From Salinicola aestuarinus (lineage in GTDB: Bacteria; Pseudomonadota; Gammaproteobacteria; Pseudomonadales; Halomonadaceae), in the NCBI RefSeq assembly GCF_003206645.1, contig NZ_PZJP01000017.1:320577-384576 (forward strand): a stretch of 64,000 nucleotides of DNA, read 5' to 3'. The translations under genes were made by a program, and so were the position numbers. This document shows positions 44,379 to 51,891 of this stretch, one piece after another (positions within the stretch are counted from its first letter, which is position 1; every line of letters begins with the position of its first letter). The notes below the pieces were generated by a model. The model worked only from the letters and a program-made list of their open reading frames with translations, was not told the origin of the DNA and did no database searches.

Positions 44379-45413
44379 TCACCGCCCGGTCACTGTACCT
44401 TTTTGTTGCTCGTCGCCGTCCTGACGGAGGTCGGTATCCTGAGGCCCTGCCGGAGTCTGCCGCCCGCGTCGGCGGGGCGAATCTCGCTCCTCGGGAGGAT
44501 CGAGAAACGCCCAGACCGCCTGCATGGCCGGCCACATCACGCTGCCGTGATCCGCTTGCGCGAAGGTACGGTGTTCGATCTGCCAGCCCGGACGGTGCTC
44601 GTCGAGCCAGTCCGCGAAGCAGACGACGTTGTCGCACATCCGCGGCGTGTCGTCGTCACCCGCGACCTCGGCAAACGCAGGACGCCGGGCGCGCTCGAGA
44701 CCGCCGACCCCGAGCAGTACGCGAACGTTCGTGGCGTCACCGCCGGCAGGCGCCGCCAGGCGATAGAGCTCACCATCGCCCCACCAGAGCGAAGGGCTGA
44801 TGGCGATGATGTCACTGAAGCGAGCAGGCTCGGTCAGTGCCGCGTAGAGGGCGAAAAGACCGCCGTAGGAGTGGCCGAGCAGCGCCCGGCGCCGGTCATC
44901 GACGTCGTACCGATGCTCGATTTCCGGTATGAGACGTCGAGTGAGAAAGTCGAGAAAGGCACGCGCCCCGCCGATGGGTCGACCGCGGGCGTCCGTTGTC
45001 GCCCCGCCGGGCAGCGCCGGCGTGTAGTCCTCGCTTCGCGCGTCACCGTCGAAGCGCCGGGTCTGCGGATAGCCCACGCCGACGATCAGCCACGGCGCCG
45101 TGCCGTCGAACGGTCCGCGCAGCGTCAAGGCGTCACGCCCGGTCACCGCCAGCGGAAAGCGCGCATTGCCATCCAGCACATAGAGGACCGGATAACCGCC
45201 CGGGGGGGGCGGCGCATCCGGCACCGAGACCTGAACCAGATAGTCACGCGCGCCACTCGCCGCGGGCATCGTCCATTCGGCGGTGTCGGGTAGGGTCACG
45301 GCGTGCGTCTCCTTTCGCGAGTCGGCGGCATCGACGCCGCAAAATGAAACGGCCGCCCCTAGCAGGCAGCCGAGTCCCAGCGTGCGTAACAGACGACGTG
45401 GGTTAGAAGTCAT
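44379..45413 (-). CDS. Alpha/beta-hydrolase, IroE/Fes-like siderophore esterase
   Basis: 344 residues. Signal-like N-terminus (LLRTLGLGCLLGAAVSFCGVDA), then esterase D fold: YPVLYVLDGNARFPLAV, RAFLDFLTRRLIPEIEHRY, nucleophile elbow RRALLGHSYGGLFALYAAL (Ser in GHSYGG), SPSLWWGDGE and a C-terminal His in TFAQADHGSVMW. IroE and BesA-type esterases hydrolyse ferric siderophores in the periplasm to release iron. The ATG overlaps the receptor stop by 11 bases, so both are one operon. A Pro/Arg-rich tail of about 30 residues follows the core. Confidence 0.85.
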   Translation of the reverse strand: MTSNPRRLLRTLGLGCLLGAAVSFCGVDAADSRKETHAVTLPDTAEWTMPAASGARDYLVQVSVPDAPPPPGGYPVLYVLDGNARFPLAVTGRDALTLRGPFDGTAPWLIVGVGYPQTRRFDGDARSEDYTPALPGGATTDARGRPIGGARAFLDFLTRRLIPEIEHRYDVDDRRRALLGHSYGGLFALYAALTEPARFSDIIAISPSLWWGDGELYRLAAPAGGDATNVRVLLGVGGLERARRPAFAEVAGDDDTPRMCDNVVCFADWLDEHRPGWQIEHRTFAQADHGSVMWPAMQAVWAFLDPPEERDSPRRRGRQTPAGPQDTDLRQDGDEQQKGTVTGR

Positions 45414-47583
45414 AGCGTAGAGAAGCGACCGCGTTGGCCGGCGCACCGGCCATATTGAAGGTGTTCACCCCGCCCACGCGGTTGTAATAGTCGCGGTCGA
45501 ACACGTTATTGACATTGATCTGACCGCTCAAGTGCGCAGAGAAGTCGTAGCCGATCATTGCATCCACCACGGCGTAGCCGGGTGCCTGGACACCACTGGA
45601 GGAGTCGAAGTCGCTGAGCGCGGTGACTCCGCCGCCGAGATGAAAGCCGTCGAGCGCGCCGGCGAAGGCATACTGCGTCCAGAGGTTGAGTGTATTCTTG
45701 GGCATCAGCAGGAATATACCGTCGTCCCGGGATGTCGACGCCTGCTGCACTTCGGTATCGAGGTAAGTGTAGCCGGCGATAACGTCCCACTGATCGGTGA
45801 TGCTGCCCGTCACTTCCAGTTCCGCCCCTTGGATTCGCATCTTGCCCACGGCAACCTGATAGCTTGCGCCGGTATCACTCGGGGTTGCCGCACGGTTTTC
45901 GTCGTACAGGCGGAATCCGCTGAGTCGGGCATTGAGATCGCCACCGAAGTAACTTCCTTTCACCCCCACTTCGTACTGGTCGCCCTCGCGAGCGTCGAGC
46001 AGGTCTCCGTTTTCGTCATACTCGGTCTGCGGCTTGAACACCTGCGAGTAACTGGCGTAGAGCGAGTGATGCGTATCGAGATCGAGCACGAGCCCAGCAT
46101 AGGGGGTGAACTCATCATCGCTTCTCGACTGATGATCCGCCGCCACACGATCTTCGAGGCCAACGTTGAAATGGCTGAAACGTCCGCCGGTGATCAGCGC
46201 AAGCGACGCGACCGGGCGGAATGTCAGCTTGGAGTAGAGCCCGGTCTCCTCGAGTCGCGTGCGGGTATCGCTGAAACCGCGGCCGGTGGCACGGGCCGCA
46301 CCCAGAATGTCGACGTAGGCCAGGTCGTTGAGCTCGTCGAGCGTCACCCGTCTCCTCGCGAGGTCGCGAGAGCGCCCCGACGCCACGTCGGTGTCGTAAC
46401 GCTTGTAGTCCGTTCCCACCACGAACTCACTGACATTGCCCCAGGCGGCGAAGGGCTGACTGTAGCTTGCATCCAGGGCGAGCGACGTCTGGTCGACGCG
46501 ACTCGCCGTGCCCGCCACGGCCAGCGTCTCGCTGTCGTCGAGCGCGCTGCCACCGAATGCATAGTTGTAGCTGGCATTTCGATTGGAGTAGCGCGCCGCC
46601 AGCCGGCCATAGCCGCCGCCGTCAAAGCGATGGTTCAGCTCGGCGATCCAGTCATTCGACTGGCTCTGAAAGTCGTTCCAGTCCGCGCCGTAGAAGGCCG
46701 TACGCCGGCTATAGAGCAGGTCACCGTTGGCGTCCACTGGCTGCCCGTTGTTGACCACGATGTCCTTGGTATTGCGCAGGAAGCCCAGCCCCAGCGTGGT
46801 GGCGTCGTCGAGATCGATATCCAGCGCCGCGTAAAAGTCGTTCTGCTCATTGTCGTTGCGATCGACCCGTTCGGCGTGCTCGGTGTTGTCGATGACCAGG
46901 CGACCGCGTACTCGCCCCTGAGCGTCGATCGGACCGGACAGATCGGTCAGGACGCGCTGCTGCCCCTGGGTGCCGACGCTTGCCTGGGCATGGCCCTGAA
47001 AGTCGTAGGTCGGGCGCTTTCGCACCAGATTGACGATACCGCCCATTTCGCTGGTGCTGTTGAACAGTCCCGATGGCCCGCGCATGATCTCGACCCGATC
47101 GAACGCCGCCAGCGACGGCACCGAGCCATTGATGCTGGTCATCGGCGCCGGCAGGCCATCGATGTTCGCCTCGTCGTATTCGTAACCGCGGGCATAGATC
47201 GACGATCGACCGTTGTCATTGCTGAGCACTCGCATGCCGGGCGTGCGGCGTCCCAGCTCGTCGAGTGTGAGCAGGTTCCGGTCCTCGATCGCCTCGCGGG
47301 TGACCACGCTGATCGACTGGGGAATGTCACGCAGCGACGCCGGCGTCTTGGTGCCAACCGTGGCCGCCTCTACCGAGTACCCCCCCGTGGTCTCGGACGG
47401 CAGCATCTCGTAAAGCCGATTGCCGGTGACGGTCAGCGTCTCGAGTGACGCGTCATCGCCTGGCGCCGACTCCTGCGCCTGAGCGGCCACCCAGGGTGCG
47501 GCCAGACCGATGGCCAGTGGCAGGGAATAACGAAGCAGCGCCGACGGCACTCGATGGCGAAAGCGGCAATGTGTAAAGGTCAT
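45403..47583 (-). CDS. TonB-dependent siderophore receptor (FhuE/FpvA type, without signalling domain)
   Basis: 726 residues. Signal peptide (YSLPLAIGLAAPWVAAQAQ), then a TonB-box region LETLTVTGNRL, plug domain with ASLRDIPQSISVVTREAI, IYARGYEYDEANIDG and VEIMRGPSGLFNSTSEMGGI, and a 22-strand barrel ending VASLRYDF. It lacks the N-terminal STN domain of FpvA, so it is a plain transporter. Similar proteins take up ferric coprogen, pyoverdine or related hydroxamates. AAGGGGA precedes the ATG. Operon with the esterase; divergent from an AraC regulator; a Fur-like box lies in the intergenic region. Confidence 0.93.
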   Translation of the reverse strand: MTFTHCRFRHRVPSALLRYSLPLAIGLAAPWVAAQAQESAPGDDASLETLTVTGNRLYEMLPSETTGGYSVEAATVGTKTPASLRDIPQSISVVTREAIEDRNLLTLDELGRRTPGMRVLSNDNGRSSIYARGYEYDEANIDGLPAPMTSINGSVPSLAAFDRVEIMRGPSGLFNSTSEMGGIVNLVRKRPTYDFQGHAQASVGTQGQQRVLTDLSGPIDAQGRVRGRLVIDNTEHAERVDRNDNEQNDFYAALDIDLDDATTLGLGFLRNTKDIVVNNGQPVDANGDLLYSRRTAFYGADWNDFQSQSNDWIAELNHRFDGGGYGRLAARYSNRNASYNYAFGGSALDDSETLAVAGTASRVDQTSLALDASYSQPFAAWGNVSEFVVGTDYKRYDTDVASGRSRDLARRRVTLDELNDLAYVDILGAARATGRGFSDTRTRLEETGLYSKLTFRPVASLALITGGRFSHFNVGLEDRVAADHQSRSDDEFTPYAGLVLDLDTHHSLYASYSQVFKPQTEYDENGDLLDAREGDQYEVGVKGSYFGGDLNARLSGFRLYDENRAATPSDTGASYQVAVGKMRIQGAELEVTGSITDQWDVIAGYTYLDTEVQQASTSRDDGIFLLMPKNTLNLWTQYAFAGALDGFHLGGGVTALSDFDSSSGVQAPGYAVVDAMIGYDFSAHLSGQINVNNVFDRDYYNRVGGVNTFNMAGAPANAVASLRYDF

Positions 47584-47620
47584 GACGTCCCCTTGGCGGC
47601 GCGGCTCTCAGGCCGGCATT

Positions 47621-47639
47621 CTTAATGCGAATGAGTTGC
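47621..47639. promoter_or_regulatory. Candidate Fur box upstream of the siderophore receptor
   Basis: CTTAATGCGAATGAGTTGC matches the 19-base Fur consensus GATAATGATAATCATTATC at 11 positions (counted by hand). It is 38 bases before the receptor start and also overlaps the promoter region of the divergent AraC gene. Confidence 0.5.
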
Positions 47640-47664
47640 ACTAGTGATTGTCGACGCGCATTAT
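47636..47664 (+). promoter_or_regulatory. Candidate promoter of the AraC-type regulator
   Basis: TTGCAC (47636-47641) and CATTAT (47659-47664, 4/6) separated by 17 bases, partly overlapping the Fur-like box. It predicts a start near 47671, which would exclude the first ATG at 47648 and supports the ATG at 47729. Confidence 0.35.
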
Positions 47665-47728
47665 TCCAGATCCCCACAGGCCCGACCTGTGCGAAACACG
47701 CCAATCGCTTTGCGGGACGTTCAACCTG

Positions 47729-48718
47729 ATGTCATCAATGCCTCTCGCCCTACCGGCGTCACCCGAGCCAACCGGTGGCACCGGCTCAACCCTTGGCGTG
47801 ACGGCGCTCGCCCGTCACGCCGCGATCGTCGGCCGCGGCTACCATGTCGAGGCCACGAGTCAGCGCGCACTGGTGGAGGGACGTTTCTGCGTGGACGGTA
47901 TCGAAGCCGGCATGACGCTACGCCAGGCGGCGATCCGCAATCGAATCGGCATGCGCAACCGCGCCGAAGTCGCCCCGGGACTCAAGCTGATTGTCTTCAT
48001 GGCGGGCACCACGGAGGTACGCTTCGACGGGCAGCCCCTGCCACTGTGCCCTGGCGGCTCGACGGCGCTGCTGGTCAATCTGCGCCACCCCGTGGCCTTC
48101 GAACGTCGTGCCGAGGCCGGCACGAGAGAGTCGAGTCTGACGCTGACGCTCTCTTCGGCGTGGCTTGACCAATCAGCGGAGACAGCGCCGCTGCAGGAGG
48201 CGCTACCGCACCTCATGATCCGCCGCTGGCAGCCGGATACCGCCCTCGATGGAGCCGCCCGCGCCCTGCTGGCATCACCGATGAGGGACGGCGAGACGTC
48301 GCGGTTGGCCAATCTACAGCGCGATGCCGTGGCGTTATCGATGGCGAACCAGGGCCTGGCGACGCTGTTCGACACTTACGGGGAGACGGGACCGGGGATG
48401 TCGCGCCAGCAGCAGCGGCTGCAGACGTTCATCGATAGCGGCGAGGCCGATAGCGCTTCACTCGGCGCCATCGCCGCCCACCTGGGGATGAGTACGAGCA
48501 CGCTGCAACGCTTGAGCCAGCACTGCTACGGCATGTCGCTTCAGCGTCACCTGCGCCGCAGGCGACTGGAGGCCGCGCGTCAGGCACTTCATGAGCGGGG
48601 AGTGAGTGTCGACACCGCCGCCGAACTCGCCGGCTACGCCGATGCGACCAATTTTGCCACGGCGTTTCGCCGCGCCTTTGGGCTCACGCCGCGAGAAGCG
48701 CGGCGTGGGGCGCGCTAG
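47729..48718 (+). CDS. AraC family transcriptional regulator (PchR-like)
   Basis: About 329 residues. N-terminal ligand-binding domain with EAGMTLRQAAIRNRIGMRNR, GLKLIVFMAGTTEVRFDGQP and a C-terminal pair of AraC helix-turn-helix motifs: LGAIAAHLGMSTSTLQRLSQ and VDTAAELAGYADATNFATAFRRAFGLTPREARR. Regulators of this type next to siderophore receptors (PchR, AlcR, YbtA) activate uptake genes when the ferric siderophore is present. The start is uncertain; an ATG at 47648 would add 27 residues. Divergent from the receptor gene across about 145 bases. Confidence 0.85.
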   Translation: MSSMPLALPASPEPTGGTGSTLGVTALARHAAIVGRGYHVEATSQRALVEGRFCVDGIEAGMTLRQAAIRNRIGMRNRAEVAPGLKLIVFMAGTTEVRFDGQPLPLCPGGSTALLVNLRHPVAFERRAEAGTRESSLTLTLSSAWLDQSAETAPLQEALPHLMIRRWQPDTALDGAARALLASPMRDGETSRLANLQRDAVALSMANQGLATLFDTYGETGPGMSRQQQRLQTFIDSGEADSASLGAIAAHLGMSTSTLQRLSQHCYGMSLQRHLRRRRLEAARQALHERGVSVDTAAELAGYADATNFATAFRRAFGLTPREARRGAR

Positions 48719-48774
48719 CCAGTGGCGCCCTGAAGGGGGCGGCTAGCGGTACAGGCCTTGGCGTCGGGGCGCTC

Positions 48775-50487
48775 TCAAGCGAGCGACAGCCCGAAGCTTT
48801 CCGGCGCCACGGCCCCCTCGAGCCGACCGAGCTGACCGATGTCCGGCGCCACGAGAATCTGGTCCAGGCGTCGCTCCGGGCTGCGGTCGTTGAGCACCAG
48901 ATGAACCTGAAGAGGCTTGCCCTGCTCGTCGAGGCGCTGGACCCAGGCGAGCGCGCCGCTCGAGTACTTCACGAGTGATCCCACCGGCGTGGTGCCAAAG
49001 CGCTTGATATAGCGCTGCACCCAGGCGTTATCGAATGCGGCCGGCGAGGCGAGCAGGTAGCGGTAGGCTTCGACCCGCGTCCACGCAGCGCGATCGGCCC
49101 GCGGGCGCGTCAGCGCATCGATGACGTCGACCACCGCCATCATCCGTCCCAGCTCATCCAGCTGATCGGCGCTCACGCCAAGCGGATAGCCGCTACCGTC
49201 GAGGCGCTCATTGACCTGCATGATGACCGTTACCGCGATAGTCGGGTCGAGCCAGCGACACGGCTGCAGCCGCTCGATCAACGCCGCGACCTGACGCCCC
49301 AACTGATCGCGCTGGTCCTCGTCCAGCGGTATCTGACTCTCGAGCAGGCTCGGCGGCAGCCAACTCTTGCCGAGATCGTGAACGAGCGCACTGGCCGCGA
49401 TCGCCTTGAGCGTCTCGCGAGGATGGCCCTGCCAACGCGCCAGGTCAGTCGCATGAATCGCCACCGCCAGCGAGTGCTGGGTGAGTCGCGTCTCGCCGCT
49501 GAGATAACCCATCGCGTAGAGCAGCGACTCACGCCCCTGTTCGCCCAGTGCCACCAGACTGTCGGCCTGGCGAGACAACAGCGAAGCGGCGATTTCGCCA
49601 CCGTTCTGCAGCTGCAACTGCTGGGCGTTGAGATAGTCGGCGATGTGCTTCAATCGACGTGCCGTGGCATTACCCGAGGGAACCCCTACCGTCGACTCGC
49701 GCATCACGGGCGCCGGTTTAGGGCGGCGCCCGTCCGGCGAACGAAAGAGCGTCGACGGTGCCAACGCCTTATCCGAGGTCAACGCGCTGCGAGCCCCTTC
49801 GCGCTCGATCTCCTTGACGCAGTACCACAGCTTGCGCTCCTCGTTGAGGTCGAGCGTGTCGAATTCGCAGCCGACGAGCCCCAGTGTCCAATCGGCGTCG
49901 TTGCGCACATGCCTCACGTAGCCGTTGACCTCGAGGCGCTGGCCACTGGGAAAGTGGAGCGTGAGGCACTCGATGCGCTGATCCTGTTTGAGTGCCAGCG
50001 CATCGCTCAGGCGCACCGCCAACAGGCAGCCCCCGAGGGAGAGATTGCGAAGCTCTACGTCCAGCGTCGGCTGACCGGTCAGCAGCAGCGTGGCCGTGAC
50101 CCCCATCTCGTGACGAATCTCGGCGCGATAGGTATTGCGCCGGTGAACGGTGCTCAGGAATTCCGGATACCCACAGCGGTAGCGAAGGCGCTCGTTCGAC
50201 TCGAGCGTCGCGTCGGCGACGAGCGGCCCGGTGCGCACCAGCGCGCCGTTGACGTGGCCGAAGAGGTGGAAGGTATCCCCCCGCTGAAGCTTGGCAGCCA
50301 GCGCCGGGATGGCAGTGACATCGACCACCATCGACTCATCAGGCGTGACTTCGTCGAGCAGCACGGGCCAGGACTCGTCATCGCCGGGCTCAAAGGCGAG
50401 ACTGACTCCCCCCTTCAAATACAGCGGCTCGAGCCACTCCCACTTGGCCTTGGCGTTGACGATATCGGTCGAGGCGGTTTCAGACAT
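48775..50487 (-). CDS. PilZ domain / degenerate HD-GYP domain protein
   Basis: 570 residues, cytoplasmic. Residues 25-115 resemble the YcgR N-terminal domain; a PilZ c-di-GMP-binding domain follows with HRRNTYRAEIR (Arg117-Arg121) and LRNLSLGG (148-153). After a linker the HD-GYP domain shows LTQHSLAVAIHATDL, HD at 370-371 in ALVHDLGKSWLPPSLL and DGSGYPLG at 430-437. The conserved HHE before DGSGYP is replaced by Val425-Asn426-Glu427, so the di-iron site is incomplete and phosphodiesterase activity doubtful. GGAG precedes the ATG. It follows serB on the same strand after about 90 bases. Confidence 0.88.
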   Translation of the reverse strand: MSETASTDIVNAKAKWEWLEPLYLKGGVSLAFEPGDDESWPVLLDEVTPDESMVVDVTAIPALAAKLQRGDTFHLFGHVNGALVRTGPLVADATLESNERLRYRCGYPEFLSTVHRRNTYRAEIRHEMGVTATLLLTGQPTLDVELRNLSLGGCLLAVRLSDALALKQDQRIECLTLHFPSGQRLEVNGYVRHVRNDADWTLGLVGCEFDTLDLNEERKLWYCVKEIEREGARSALTSDKALAPSTLFRSPDGRRPKPAPVMRESTVGVPSGNATARRLKHIADYLNAQQLQLQNGGEIAASLLSRQADSLVALGEQGRESLLYAMGYLSGETRLTQHSLAVAIHATDLARWQGHPRETLKAIAASALVHDLGKSWLPPSLLESQIPLDEDQRDQLGRQVAALIERLQPCRWLDPTIAVTVIMQVNERLDGSGYPLGVSADQLDELGRMMAVVDVIDALTRPRADRAAWTRVEAYRYLLASPAAFDNAWVQRYIKRFGTTPVGSLVKYSSGALAWVQRLDEQGKPLQVHLVLNDRSPERRLDQILVAPDIGQLGRLEGAVAPESFGLSLA

Positions 50488-50576
50488 GGGAGGCTCCGAT
50501 GACAGCAGCAAGAACGGAAAAAATCGATGAATTATCGGCGGTCCGGGCGGAAAGTTGATTTCCGCCCCGCCACGTT

Positions 50577-51791
50577 CTAGTTGAGAGCGTCGAGTTCCCG
50601 TTCCGTGTAACCGAGCAGATAGAGCAGCCCATCCAGCCCGGCGTTCGATACCGCCTGACGCGCCTGACGTCTGACCAGCGGCTTGGCATGAAACGCAACG
50701 CCCATGCCGGCGCTGGCGAGCATCTTGAGATCGTTGGCACCGTCGCCCACCGCCACCGTCTGCTCGCGATCGATACCGCAACGCTCAGCGATCTCGCCGA
50801 GCAGCAGCGCCTTGCGCTCGGCGTCGACGATGGGCTCCTCCACCTCGCCGGTCACCTTGCCATGGCGAATCACCAGGGTATTGGCATGCACCTCGTCGAA
50901 GCCCAGCCTCGCCTGGAGATAGTGCGCAAAGTAGGTAAAGCCGCCGGAGAGAATCGCGGTGCGATAGCCCAGCTGCTTGAGATGGCGCATGAGTCGCTCG
51001 ACACCCGGCATCAATGGCAACGATGCCGCCACCTCGGCAAGCACCGACTCGTCGAGCCCTTCGAGTTTTCGCATGCGCTCGCGGAAGCTCTGCTGAAAAT
51101 CGAGCTCACCTCGCATGGCGCGCTCGGTGACTGCAGCCACCTCATCGAAGACGCCATGGCGCCGCGCCAACTCGTCGATCACCTCTGCCTGAATCAGCGT
51201 CGAGTCCATATCGAAGCAGATCAGGCGGCGATGACCACTCCAGAGCGTGACCGGCTGCAGTGCGATATCGACGCCGAACCGCTCGGCGAGCGCCAGCGCG
51301 CTTTCATGAAACGACTCGCTATCGACGGGCTCGCCACGCAGCGACCAGGCCAGGCAAATCCCATTTGGCGGCGTCTGTGCAGGTTCGAGGTCCGCACCCG
51401 CCGACAGCCGTTCGATACGCTCGATCGTCAGCCCCTGGGCGGCCGTCAATGCCCCCACCTCAGCTGCGATCTCGGCGCTCAGCGACTCGCCGATCAACGT
51501 CAGCTTCCACTGAGGCGAGCAGGCCTCCGCCTGCCAGGTCTCCTCCACTGCGGGTGCGATCGGCTCGACGCGGCAGTCCAGGCCGCAGCTGTCACCCGCG
51601 CTGGGCAGCAGTGTCCCGAGATCGATGTCGCCATCGGTCTCGACCAGCGCGTCGAGGCTCACCTCTCCCATCGATACCCGCTGGTTCAGATCCAGCAACC
51701 GGACCCGCGCCACCGCCAACGCCGTTGCCAGCGCCGCTGTCTGCCCCGGCCGTGCCGGACCGACGGCTCTCACTACAAAACGTCGTGACAT
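50577..51791 (-). CDS. serB: Phosphoserine phosphatase SerB
   Basis: 404 residues. The C-terminal HAD domain has the nucleophile motif ICFDMDSTLIQAEVIDELAR, motif 2 Ser in TAILSGGFTYFAHYL, a Lys in RKALLLGEIAERCG and motif 4 VAVGDGANDLKMLASAGMGVAFHA. The N-terminal 190 residues form an ACT-like regulatory region as in gammaproteobacterial SerB. Last step of serine synthesis. Ends YTERELDALN. A neighbour of parC on the same strand (about 100 bases). Confidence 0.96.
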   Translation of the reverse strand: MSRRFVVRAVGPARPGQTAALATALAVARVRLLDLNQRVSMGEVSLDALVETDGDIDLGTLLPSAGDSCGLDCRVEPIAPAVEETWQAEACSPQWKLTLIGESLSAEIAAEVGALTAAQGLTIERIERLSAGADLEPAQTPPNGICLAWSLRGEPVDSESFHESALALAERFGVDIALQPVTLWSGHRRLICFDMDSTLIQAEVIDELARRHGVFDEVAAVTERAMRGELDFQQSFRERMRKLEGLDESVLAEVAASLPLMPGVERLMRHLKQLGYRTAILSGGFTYFAHYLQARLGFDEVHANTLVIRHGKVTGEVEEPIVDAERKALLLGEIAERCGIDREQTVAVGDGANDLKMLASAGMGVAFHAKPLVRRQARQAVSNAGLDGLLYLLGYTERELDALN

Positions 51792-51891
51792 CTGTTACCT
51801 GCTGGGCGTAACCGCCCTTGTCTGATCGTATCGTGACTCTCGTTTGCGGCGCGCGGGACCGTGCCGCGCCAAGAATCGCACTGCAATGTAT

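Noticed and set aside
45532..47448. A 638-codon open frame on the plus strand opposite the TonB-dependent receptor
   Set aside because: Antisense shadow of a complete receptor gene; the translated text is His/Arg/Glu-rich and resembles nothing known.
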